Notes under the pieces: generated by a model
The model's database searches: none
What the model was told of the DNA's origin: nothing
What the model saw: the letters and a program-made list of their open reading frames with translations, nothing else
Translations under genes and position numbers: made by a program
NCBI GenBank assembly: GCA_013697265.1
Contig: JACCXE010000132.1
Span: forward strand, 1-20,439
DNA: 20,439 nt
Source of the DNA: Actinomycetota bacterium
Lineage (GTDB): Bacteria > Actinomycetota > Acidimicrobiia > Acidimicrobiales > JACCXE01
Direction of reading: 5' to 3'
Shown here: positions 14,962 to 20,439 of the stretch, piece by piece
Layout: each line of letters begins with the position of its first letter
How positions within the stretch are numbered: position 1 is the first letter of the stretch

Positions 14962-15905
14962 ATCGGCGCTAGGGCGCGCACCGCGGTCATGGTGTCAACG
15001 CCAAAGGGCAGCACCGCCAGCACCGGCGTCGTGACGCCGTTGTCGACGTAACGCTGGATCTTCGCGCGGCACTCGTCGGGTGAGCCGTGCACGATCAAAT
15101 CGTCGACCACATGGTCGGGGATCGCTGCGGTCGCCGCTTTGCGGTCGCCGTCCTTCCAGTGCTTCCACATGCCGGCAAGGTCGTCGCCCCGGCCCAGCCA
15201 CTCGTGGAACTTCGCGTAGACCTCGACGTTCAAATACGCAGCCACCGCGAACTTGCCCGCGGCGCGCACTGTGTCCTTGTCCTCGTTCGGGCACACGAAG
15301 ATACGGGCGACGATCTCCTTGTCTGCACCCACTTCGGGCGCCACCTTCTTCACGTCGTCAGGTGACAGCCAGTTGATGATCGCGCCGTCAGCTTCGCGTC
15401 CGGCCATGCGCAACATTCCGGGCCGTAGGGCCGCGACGAGAATCGGAGGCGGTTCCGCCAGCCGCATCGCGAGCTTGAAGCCCCGCACAGTGAACGTGTC
15501 GAACTCCTCGTCGATCTTCTCCCCGGCCAGCGCCTTCTTGAGAAAGCGAACCATGTCGCGCGTCTTCTTGTAGGGCTCGTCGAAGGGCACGCCGTTCCAC
15601 CGCTCGACGATGACGTCGGACGAGGTGCCGATCCCGAACGCGCAACGCCCCGGCGCCGCCTGGGCTAGCGACGCCGCACTCTGCGCCATGAGCGCGGGTG
15701 AACGCGTGTACGCGGGCAGGATCGCCGGGCCAACCCGCAGCCGCGGCTCCCAGGCTGCGGCGAGGATTAACGGTGTGAGGCCATCCGCCCCGTTTGACTC
15801 GCCCGACCACGCATCGGTGTATCCAAGGTCGGCGATCTCGTTGTACAGCGCCTTGTGCTCGCTCAGCGGCGCATCGAAGGGAACGGTGATGCCGTAGGGA
15901 CTCAT
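14958..15905 (-). CDS. LLM-class F420-dependent oxidoreductase
   Basis: A 315-residue luciferase-like monooxygenase-fold protein of the F420-dependent type abundant in actinobacteria, resembling the Rv3093c-type subfamily. It starts MSPYGITVPFDAPLSEHKAL. The barrel shows YTDAWSGESNGADGLTPL, GTSSDVIVERWNG and RDMVRFLKKAL, and PPILVAALRPGMLRMAG in the later barrel. It presumably transfers hydride between F420H2 and an unknown organic substrate; F420 use is inferred from the subfamily, not from a diagnostic residue. The TAG stop (14958-14960) overlaps the convergent beta-galactosidase stop (14959-14961). Upstream of the ATG, on the minus strand, TAGAAA lies 6 bases away, an imperfect version of the local -10 pattern. 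Confidence 0.88.
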   Translation of the reverse strand: MSPYGITVPFDAPLSEHKALYNEIADLGYTDAWSGESNGADGLTPLILAAAWEPRLRVGPAILPAYTRSPALMAQSAASLAQAAPGRCAFGIGTSSDVIVERWNGVPFDEPYKKTRDMVRFLKKALAGEKIDEEFDTFTVRGFKLAMRLAEPPPILVAALRPGMLRMAGREADGAIINWLSPDDVKKVAPEVGADKEIVARIFVCPNEDKDTVRAAGKFAVAAYLNVEVYAKFHEWLGRGDDLAGMWKHWKDGDRKAATAAIPDHVVDDLIVHGSPDECRAKIQRYVDNGVTTPVLAVLPFGVDTMTAVRALAPI

Positions 15906-15968
15906 GTCACTTTTCTAATCGCAGCCCGCAGGCGAAGGCGGACGAAGTTGGGTGTTACACCCCGTCTG

Positions 15969-15974
15969 TAGAAT
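15969..15974 (+). promoter_or_regulatory. -10 box (TAGAAT) of the DUF222/HNH pseudogene with upstream TGTTACACCCC motif
   Basis: TAGAAT lies 7 bases before ATG 15982. Five bases upstream of it is TGTTACACCCC (15953-15963), part of the palindrome GGGTGT-T-ACACCC (15950-15962). The same block with the same spacing stands before the gene at 18516. Confidence 0.5.
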
Positions 15975-15981
15975 GGTGTTG

Positions 15982-17052
15982 ATGTCGTTTGTGTCGATGG
16001 TGCATGAACTTGACACCCTCGAAGTGCCCGTGGACGGGCCGGGGTTGACCGAGGCGTTGGCCTGTCATGACCGCTACTCGGCGAAGCTGACGCTGGCGGT
16101 GGGCGTGTTCGACGCGGCGGGTGAGTGGGCGCTTGATCGTGCGACGTCGGCGATGGCCTGGTTACGCACGCGTGGGATCGACGCCGCGTCCGCGCATCGT
16201 TTGGTGCAGTTGGTTCGAAGCTGCATCGTCTGCCGGTGTTGGCGGGCGCCTGGATCGCCGGTGACGTGTCGGGCGGCCAGGTCCGTGTTGTCGTGGAGCA
16301 GTTGATCGAACGGCACATGGCTTTGTTCGCCGAGCATGAGGAGGCGGCCGTGGCGGCGCTAGTCGGCCTGTCGGTCGATGACACGAAGCGGGCGATGTTG
16401 TCGTGGCGGCTCAAGGCCGACGCGTTAGACGACGGGCCCGAGCCGGGCATGCCGGAACCTTCGCTGCACCATTCGCCCACGCTGGGCAACACGTTCCACA
16501 CTTCGGCCACCTTTGACGCCGAGGGCGGCTCGATCGTGGACGCGGCGCTGCGCGTCGCGGACTCCAACGACCTCGACGTAGCTGCGGTCACGCGGCGTGC
16601 TGATGCGCTGGTCGACTTTGCCGGTTCTTCTTGGATAACCAGCACACCAAGGCCGGCGGCCGGCACCGTCCACACCTGAACCTGGTCGTGAAAGCCGAAA
16701 CGATCCGCACCCAGTATGTCGAGGCCGAGTTCGCCCCACCACGTTGTGCCGTGGGAGAAACAGGGCCCAACGTCGATCCACAACCTCGTATTGCTCTGTT
16801 CACGGCATCACCACCAGATCCATCTGCCGGGCTGGCGCGCCAATTGAAACCCGACGGCGAATTCGAAGTGATCGCCCCTGGGGCCACATCCACACCACCC
16901 GACCCCCCGGCCACACCCACCAACCCGTCTTACCAATCGATCAAGACCCCGAAGCCCTCGCCGAACGCATGAACGTCGTCGAAGAACACTTCGAAGCCCC
17001 ACTCCTGCGCGACATCATCCAAAAACGCCTCCGGGCCCTCGTCGCGGCCTAG
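15982..17052 (+). pseudogene. Broken DUF222 / HNH endonuclease gene (five frame changes plus central deletion)
   Basis: The intact family has an N-terminal DUF222 domain and a C-terminal HNH nuclease domain, usually 400-450 residues, and is highly multiplied in actinobacterial genomes. Here the similarity walks through the frames. First come MSFVSMVHELDTLEVP and the DUF222 start (15982 to about 16215), then KLHRLPVLAGAW...RRADALVDF (to about 16618), then CRFFLDNQH...HLNLVV...EAEF (to about 16735). HHVVPWEKQGPTSIHNLVLLC with SRHHHQIHLPGW follows (16737 to 16844), then LKPDGEFEVIA (to about 16876), then HIHTTRPPGHTHQP to LRALVAA and TAG 17052. Between HLNLVV and HHVVPW roughly 80 residues are missing, including the Cys-rich CRFPGC part. 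All neighbours are intact, so this is real decay rather than poor sequence. The promoter still looks good. Confidence 0.88.
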
Positions 17053-17843
17053 CGCCACATCCGGATCTTCACCGACTGACTGGCCGTGGCGAGCAGCGTG
17101 CCATCTTCGGCCCACAGATGAACGAGCCCGTGTGCGAATCCCTTAGCGATGGCGTGGATTCGGATGTCGAGCAGCACCCATTCGGTCGGTACGAGGTTCG
17201 CGACGCGGATGGTGTTGTCGAGGCTGTTGCCGCCTGCCATGCGGCCGGTGGATTGGGACACGCCGAAGGGTACGAAGTCGCCCAGCACCGCCAGCGCCGC
17301 TGGCGACATTTCGAGCAGTTCGGGCATGCGAGCCCACAACGCGGCGCGCCCGTCACCCGGCGTGCCGTCCATCTGACGCGGTGAGCGGCCCATGGCGACG
17401 CGCTCTTCGATACGAGACGAGATGGTGGCCGACGGATCGTTACGGAACTCGCGGCCTCGGCACTCGTCGGGCGCGGGCACGTTCGGCATCTCGGCCCATT
17501 GGCCCTCGATGTCGATCGGCCGGGCCCCGAGGGCGGCGTTTACCGTGATGATCTCTTGGCCGTTGTCGCTCATGACCACGCGGCCCTGGGTGATTTGGTT
17601 GCCCTCTACGGCAAGGTTCACGTCGATATCGAGCACGGCGGGTGGACGGGCGAAGCTCAGGTACTGCGCGGTGGCCCACACCATGGGCCGACCGCTCGCC
17701 TGCTCCAACGCGACGACGCCGGCCGCAAGGCCGGCGCCGCCGAATAGGAATCGCCCGCCCGTGCATATCCCCGTCGTAACGGGCAACCGAAATCGCTTGG
17801 GGTCCTCAGTCGGAACGAGTCCGAGGAAGGCCGCCGCGTCCAT
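17049..17843 (-). CDS. Acyl-CoA thioesterase-like double-hotdog protein
   Basis: A 264-residue protein resembling the TesB/4HBT_3 thioesterase superfamily, made of two hotdog folds. The first half has TGGRFLFGGAGLAAGVVALEQ, with the hotdog helix, and MVWATAQYLSFARPP. The second half has PFGVSQSTGRMAGGNSLDNTIRVANLVPTEWVLLDIRIHAIAKGFAHGLVHLWAEDGTLLATASQS, where LDNTIR and the closing 'dG.L.A...Q' strand are family hallmarks. The expected reaction is hydrolysis of an acyl-CoA thioester; chain length is unknown. ATG 17843 has TAATGT 6 bases upstream on the minus strand. The TAG (17049-17051) overlaps the convergent pseudogene stop. No catalytic residue can be assigned with confidence. Confidence 0.8.
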   Translation of the reverse strand: MDAAAFLGLVPTEDPKRFRLPVTTGICTGGRFLFGGAGLAAGVVALEQASGRPMVWATAQYLSFARPPAVLDIDVNLAVEGNQITQGRVVMSDNGQEIITVNAALGARPIDIEGQWAEMPNVPAPDECRGREFRNDPSATISSRIEERVAMGRSPRQMDGTPGDGRAALWARMPELLEMSPAALAVLGDFVPFGVSQSTGRMAGGNSLDNTIRVANLVPTEWVLLDIRIHAIAKGFAHGLVHLWAEDGTLLATASQSVKIRMWR

Positions 17844-17849
17844 GCGCAG

Positions 17850-17855
17850 ACATTA
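17850..17855 (-). promoter_or_regulatory. -10 box (TAATGT) of the thioesterase gene
   Basis: On the minus strand TAATGT lies 6 bases before ATG 17843, again giving a leaderless arrangement. No clear -35 box or Shine-Dalgarno sequence is seen. Confidence 0.45.
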
Positions 17856-17886
17856 CGGCTGGCCCTCCCCGACCTCGGTACTCGGC

Positions 17887-18354
17887 CTAGGCCTTGGCCC
17901 GGGCCGAGCGGTCGGCGACCAGGGGCCGGGTCGCCGTCTTGCGCGCCGACTTCGTTGGCGGCGCGGCCTGCACGACGGGCTGAACTGCGGCCGCATCGCT
18001 GTACTGGTAGTTGGTGATGAGGCTCACGGCGAGAACCGCCACGCCGACTGCGATGTACAGAGCAGTGAGGCCCGTGTCGCTGTCGTTGAAGCCGAGGGCG
18101 AAGGGTGCGACGAACAGCAGCGCGACGGCGAGGTAGTCACCGACGGAGTGCAGCGTGAAGGGCAGCACCTTTTTCACACCGAGCGGGTATTTGGTGAGCA
18201 TGCTCACGGTGAGCACGACGACGCCCACCGTGACGCCAGTCGCAACGGCGAGGCCGGTGCCGCCGACCACGAGCGCGGCGACGACGAGCAAGGCGCCGAC
18301 CGCGTAGTCAGCTATGGCGTGAAACCACGCGGGGAGGAAGCGAACGAGGGACAT
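17887..18354 (-). CDS. Four-helix membrane protein with internal duplication (SPW-repeat-like)
   Basis: A 155-residue integral membrane protein, four helices, with a polar Ala/Lys/Arg-rich cytoplasmic tail (about 120-155). It consists of two similar halves: LPAWFHAIADYAVGALLVVA followed by a second helix ending VSMLTKYPLG, and LPFTLHSVGDYLAVALLFVA followed by a helix ending VSLITNYQ. The shared pattern LPxxxHxxxDYxxxALLxVA resembles SPW-repeat membrane proteins, whose function is unknown. ATG 18354 is selected because AGGAG lies 9 bases before it; the longer frame from GTG 18411 adds 19 polar residues and leaves that site inside the gene. It is the only gene here with a strong Shine-Dalgarno sequence. 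Confidence 0.75.
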   Translation of the reverse strand: MSLVRFLPAWFHAIADYAVGALLVVAALVVGGTGLAVATGVTVGVVVLTVSMLTKYPLGVKKVLPFTLHSVGDYLAVALLFVAPFALGFNDSDTGLTALYIAVGVAVLAVSLITNYQYSDAAAVQPVVQAAPPTKSARKTATRPLVADRSARAKA

Positions 18355-18363
18355 TTCAGGAAT

Positions 18364-18368
18364 CTCCT
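18364..18368 (-). promoter_or_regulatory. Shine-Dalgarno site (AGGAG) deciding the start of the duplicated membrane protein
   Basis: AGGAG on the minus strand, 9 bases before ATG 18354. It fixes the start at 18354 instead of GTG 18411 and contrasts with the leaderless pattern of most neighbours. Confidence 0.6.
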
Positions 18369-18482
18369 GGGGGGCTAATTCGGAGCGGTTGTTCACAAGG
18401 TTCTGCGACACGAAAACCCCACCTGGATGGACTATTTCGAATGTCCATCCGACCGGGTTCCCGCTCCGTACGGCGGCCGCGG

Positions 18483-18509
18483 TTGACTGTTACACCCCTT
18501 GGGCATACT
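18483..18509 (+). promoter_or_regulatory. Promoter of the 58-residue gene, sharing TGTTACACCCC with the HNH pseudogene
   Basis: TTGACT (18483-18488) overlaps TGTTACACCCC (18488-18498), and CATACT (18504-18509) follows 5 bases after it and stands 6 bases before ATG 18516. Layout GTTG-N2-TGTTACACCCC-N5-hexamer is identical to that at 15947-15974. Confidence 0.45.
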
Positions 18510-18515
18510 CAGTTC

Positions 18516-18692
18516 ATGGCCGCACAACAGCTGACCCTCATAGACAGTCGGCCGCTGGATTGGCGGCTCGATCCCCGCACGATCGAGCGTGGCAAGGAGG
18601 GCGTGAAGAGCGCCCGCGCCGCCTTGAAAGAGAGCATTGCCCGGGCCGAAAAGCGCCGGGCCGAGCAGCACAAAAATCCGGCAGCCGCGTAG
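18516..18692 (+). CDS. Small basic protein of unknown function (58 residues)
   Basis: Read from ATG 18516 the protein is MAAQQLTLIDSRPLDWRLDP and on to NPAAA, 58 residues. The first 20 residues are mixed, then a single long helix rich in Arg, Lys, Glu and Ala (ERGKEGVKSARAALKESIARAEKRRAEQ) follows. The frame is open upstream to 18441, but the N-terminal part would cross the promoter motif, and the -10-like CATACT sits 6 bases before 18516. Similar small proteins beginning QLTLID...DWRLD seem to occur in related actinobacteria; that is recollection. No function is known. A nucleic-acid or ribosome-associated role would fit the basic helix but is speculation. Confidence 0.62.
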   Translation: MAAQQLTLIDSRPLDWRLDPRTIERGKEGVKSARAALKESIARAEKRRAEQHKNPAAA

Positions 18693-18693
18693 C

Positions 18694-18699
18694 TAACTT
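18694..18699 (+). promoter_or_regulatory. -10 box (TAACTT) of the GlsB/YeaQ-type gene
   Basis: TAACTT lies 8 bases before ATG 18708 in the 15-base gap after the 58-residue gene, so this gene may have its own near-leaderless transcript. Confidence 0.35.
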
Positions 18700-18707
18700 C
18701 CCCACCC

Positions 18708-18968
18708 ATGAACTTGCTTGGGTGGATCGTTACGGGCCTGCTCGCTGCGGCCATCGCGGGGCGGCTCACCAACCGCCGCGGCGGAGGTTGCATTGCCAAC
18801 ATCGTGGTCGGAGTGATCGGTGCGCTCATCGGCGGTGCGCTCGATAACGCTGCTGGCGGTGAGGGCATCGGCGACTTTGGCTTGCGATCGATCCTGCTTG
18901 CCGCACTCGGCGCCACGATCTTCCTAGCGGTGCTGAACGCCATCGAGTCGGGCCGCCTCCGCCGTTAA
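18708..18968 (+). CDS. GlsB/YeaQ/YmgE family stress-response membrane protein
   Basis: An 86-residue protein of the transglycosylase-associated (GlsB/YeaQ/YmgE) family: three hydrophobic helices (about 3-18, 28-46, 58-77) rich in Gly and Ala. The motifs match: N-terminal GWIVTGLLAAAIAGRLT, the central GGCIANIVVGVIGALIGG and the C-terminal GLRSILLAALGATIFLAVLNAI. Members are small inner-membrane proteins often induced by general stress; the biochemical role is not settled. The start ATG 18708 is the only sensible one. The 60-base gap to the convergent regulator holds a GC palindrome. Confidence 0.88.
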   Translation: MNLLGWIVTGLLAAAIAGRLTNRRGGGCIANIVVGVIGALIGGALDNAAGGEGIGDFGLRSILLAALGATIFLAVLNAIESGRLRR

Positions 18969-18988
18969 GGTCGCCTTAGCCTGCCCGA

Positions 18989-19002
18989 GTCGGCGCGCCG
19001 AC
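18989..19002. terminator. GC palindrome between convergent genes, possible bidirectional terminator
   Basis: GTCGGCGCGCCGAC is a perfect 14-base palindrome able to form a 5-bp stem with a CGCG loop. It is central in the 60-base gap between two convergent genes. No T-run, so the call is weak. Confidence 0.3.
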
Positions 19003-19028
19003 AGGTAAGTGCTCGTCGCGTCCGATCG

Positions 19029-19634
19029 TCATCGCTGCTTCTTTGGCTCCGCCACTGGCGCATACAACGCGTAGAGCAGGGTGAAGCGGTCGGCGTCAGC
19101 GTCAGCCCGATGGTGTTCACCACTGGAATACGACGCGAGCAGTTCGGCCAATTGTTTTTCGAACCCGGCGCGCTCGTCCTCCGTGAGCCATAGCTGCATC
19201 CGGCCCGCGACCGCCGCGGGGCCGCCACGGGCTTCGGCGGCGAGGGCCTCGCCCAACTCGGCGCTGACCACTCGAAACAGCGTGTCGGTGACGTCGCGTT
19301 TGACGTCGGCCGGTAGCGCCAACTCATCGGACACCGCGAAGTGGCGCGCTACCAGTCCGTAGGTCCGCTCGACGATGCCCGACACCAGACGGGTTTCGGT
19401 GACCCGGATGAGCCCGTGCTCTTCGAGCAGGTTCACGTGGTAGTAGAGGCGATTGGGCTTGATTCCCAGCGCTCGGGCCAGCACCTTGACCGTGGTCGGC
19501 TGGCCGCCGAGTTCCTCGATCAGGCGAAGGCGTAACGGATCCGACAGCAGCCGCAGAGTGGCCAGGTCGTCAATGACTTTGAAGTCGGGCAGGTTGGTTT
19601 CGCCGTCGGCCGCGGTATCCAAGACATCTGACAT
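19029..19634 (-). CDS. ArsR-like (HTH_20) winged-helix transcriptional regulator
   Basis: A 201-residue regulator. The DNA-binding domain spans about 22-95: LRLLSDPLRLRLIEELGG, then the helix-turn-helix around TTVKVLARALGIKPNRLYYHVNLLEEHGLI and the wing VTETRLVSGIVERTYGL. The LYYHVNLLEEHGLI helix is characteristic of ArsR/HTH_20 proteins. The C-terminal half (about 105-200) is helical and has no Cys cluster, so a metal sensor is unlikely; the ligand is unknown. ATG 19634 is preferred over GTG 19640, because the -10 box (TATGTT) ends 8 bases before the ATG and only 2 before the GTG. An inverted repeat over its own -10 suggests autorepression. Confidence 0.85.
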   Translation of the reverse strand: MSDVLDTAADGETNLPDFKVIDDLATLRLLSDPLRLRLIEELGGQPTTVKVLARALGIKPNRLYYHVNLLEEHGLIRVTETRLVSGIVERTYGLVARHFAVSDELALPADVKRDVTDTLFRVVSAELGEALAAEARGGPAAVAGRMQLWLTEDERAGFEKQLAELLASYSSGEHHRADADADRFTLLYALYAPVAEPKKQR

Positions 19635-19641
19635 GCTCACG

Positions 19642-19656
19642 GAACATACAGTGTTC
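19642..19656. promoter_or_regulatory. Inverted repeat GAACA-N5-TGTTC, candidate operator
   Basis: GAACA (19642-19646), five bases, then TGTTC (19652-19656), an exact inverted repeat covering the -10 box of the regulator gene. Position and form suit a dimeric winged-helix protein, most simply the adjacent regulator. Confidence 0.45.
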
Positions 19657-19671
19657 TAAATGTTTTGACAA
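19643..19671 (-). promoter_or_regulatory. Strong sigma-70-like promoter of the ArsR-like regulator
   Basis: On the minus strand TTGTCA (19671-19666), a 17-base spacer, then TATGTT (19648-19643), ending 8 bases before ATG 19634. It is one of only two full -35/-10 promoters with ideal spacing in the window. Confidence 0.6.
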
Positions 19672-19682
19672 GCAAATCTAGG

Positions 19683-19711
19683 TTGACAATTTGGCAGAAA
19701 TCTTTTAAAAA
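19683..19711 (+). promoter_or_regulatory. Promoter of the DUF4097-like gene, with TTGACAA direct repeat
   Basis: TTGACA (19683-19688), 17 bases, TAAAAA (19706-19711), then 7 bases to GTG 19719. TTGACAA occurs twice, at 19665-19671 and 19683-19689, exactly 18 bases apart; the first copy also overlaps the divergent -35 box. Confidence 0.5.
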
Positions 19712-19718
19712 ACGTGAT

Positions 19719-20439
19719 GTGACTGACGATCCTCGCCGGAAAATTCTTGAAGCTGTGGCCGCGGGCCGCATGGATCCGGGAGCCGCGGCCGACGCTCTGG
19801 CCGACCTCGACGCCGGCTTCGAACCCGACGAAGTGGCCGAACCGGTACCCGAGGCTCCGGCTCGGCCGAGGTCCACGATCGCAAGCGTCAAGGTCGACGG
19901 GAATTTCCGATCCATCGAGGTGATCGGCGACGACTCGGTGAACGAGGCCGTGGCCGACGGACCGCACCGTGTGCGCTGGGAAGGCGATGTGCTGGTAATC
20001 GACGGCGCCGCCGTGTTCGACGGCGACGACGACAGCGACGACGACGGCGACAGCCGTCCTGACTTCGGCGAATGGTTCCGCACCACCGGTCCCCGTCGCA
20101 TCCACCGCGCCCGCATGGCCTACGTCGGCGGGGGCGACTTCAAGTCACGTCCGTTGCGGGTTCGGGTCAACCCCGACCTGCCCCTCGAAGCCCGTGTCGA
20201 GGCGGGCCCACTCACGATTCGCCGCATGCGGGGGCCGGTCAAGGCGCGCGTCGCCGCGGGGCCCCTCGTCATCGAGGGCTTCGAGTCCCCCATCGACGTG
20301 CGGGTGGCCGCAGGCAAAGTCAGCGCCCGCGGACGGGTCGACCACGGCGTCAGCACCATCGACTGCGACGCTGGGAAGGTGACGCTTCACCTCGAGCGCG
20401 GTTCGGACGCTCGGGTGAACGCCTCGGCCACGCTGGGCA
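19719..20439 (+). CDS. DUF4097-like beta-strand-repeat protein, truncated by the window edge
   Basis: An open frame of 240 codons runs from GTG 19719 off the right edge with no stop. The start MTDDPRRKILEAVAAGRMDP, then AADALADL, is a short helical SHOCT-like hairpin of the kind ('ILE.va.GkI...EA..lL') found before DUF4097 domains. A linker and a first beta part follow (ASVKVDGNFRSIEVIGDDSV). A very acidic loop, DGDDDSDDDGDS, lies at 101-112. Beta-strand repeats rise from about 135, with VRVNPDLPLEARVEAGPLTI, VKARVAAGPLVI, IDVRVAAGKVSA and STIDCDAGKVTL, as in DUF4097 putative adhesin/bactofilin-like solenoids. There is no signal peptide or membrane segment in the visible part. GTG 19719 is chosen for its promoter spacing; ATG 19717 is followed by a stop. 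It is probably controlled by the divergent regulator. Confidence 0.8.
   Translation, partial: MTDDPRRKILEAVAAGRMDPGAAADALADLDAGFEPDEVAEPVPEAPARPRSTIASVKVDGNFRSIEVIGDDSVNEAVADGPHRVRWEGDVLVIDGAAVFDGDDDSDDDGDSRPDFGEWFRTTGPRRIHRARMAYVGGGDFKSRPLRVRVNPDLPLEARVEAGPLTIRRMRGPVKARVAAGPLVIEGFESPIDVRVAAGKVSARGRVDHGVSTIDCDAGKVTLHLERGSDARVNASATLG

Noticed and set aside
15902..16783. A 293-codon minus-strand frame across the HNH pseudogene
   Set aside because: Composition is low-complexity Ser/Thr/Pro/Ala/Arg and it crosses the pseudogene antisense; family similarity lies on the plus strand.
18355..18411. Longer form of the duplicated membrane protein starting at GTG 18411
   Set aside because: AGGAG sits 9 bases before ATG 18354, and the extra 19 residues are polar and outside the repeat.
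19635..19640. GTG 19640 as start of the ArsR-like regulator
   Set aside because: It is only two bases from the -10 box and would not be in the transcript.

Overview
The window is GC-rich, densely coded actinobacterial DNA. F420-dependent (LLM) and DUF222/HNH genes, HrcA/CIRCE heat-shock control, frequent GTG and TTG starts and near-leaderless promoters (TANNNT 6-8 nt before the start codon) suggest Acidimicrobiia or a relative. That placement is inference from gene content and style; no rRNA or tRNA gene was seen.

Layout. (1) 1-1691, plus: the 3' part of an EttA-type ABC-F gene and a small two-helix membrane protein, closed by a terminator-like hairpin. (2) 1798-3733, plus: a small Cys/His protein, then queD-queC-queE, which make the 7-deazaguanine precursor preQ0. 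(3) 3751-8802, minus: one tightly coupled operon, hrcA - dnaJ - a 609-residue putative glycosyltransferase-like/zinc-ribbon/methyltransferase fusion - a GT4-like glycosyltransferase. Every junction is a 4-nt start/stop overlap, and a perfect CIRCE operator (8803-8829) touches the hrcA start codon. (4) 8856-11343, plus: a Pro/Thr/Ser-rich membrane-anchored protein, a Wzz/BY-kinase for polysaccharide export control, and a shortened hemolysin-III/PAQR-like protein. (5) 11354-14961, plus: an epoxide-hydrolase-like alpha/beta hydrolase overlapping a complete GH2 beta-galactosidase. (6) 14958-17843: an LLM oxidoreductase (minus), a DUF222/HNH pseudogene with five frame changes and a central deletion (plus), and a thioesterase-like protein (minus). 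Both gene pairs that converge here overlap at their stop codons. (7) 17887-20439: a duplicated SPW-like membrane protein, a 58-residue small protein, a GlsB/YeaQ-type membrane protein, an ArsR-like regulator, and, divergent from it, a DUF4097-like protein that is open to the right edge of the window.

How the parts may work together. The CIRCE operator lies between the chaperone/glycosylation operon and the divergent surface genes. It also overlaps the expected -35 region of the divergent promoter, so HrcA could couple protein-folding stress to cell-surface glycan genes. The right-hand end is a regulator/target pair sharing an unusually AT-rich divergent promoter with direct and inverted repeats. 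I saw no CRISPR array, intact insertion sequence, tRNA or phage gene. No clear candidate for a wholly new system was found; the most unusual items are the CIRCE-controlled glycosylation pair, the 609-residue fusion, and a promoter motif shared by the HNH pseudogene and the 58-residue gene.
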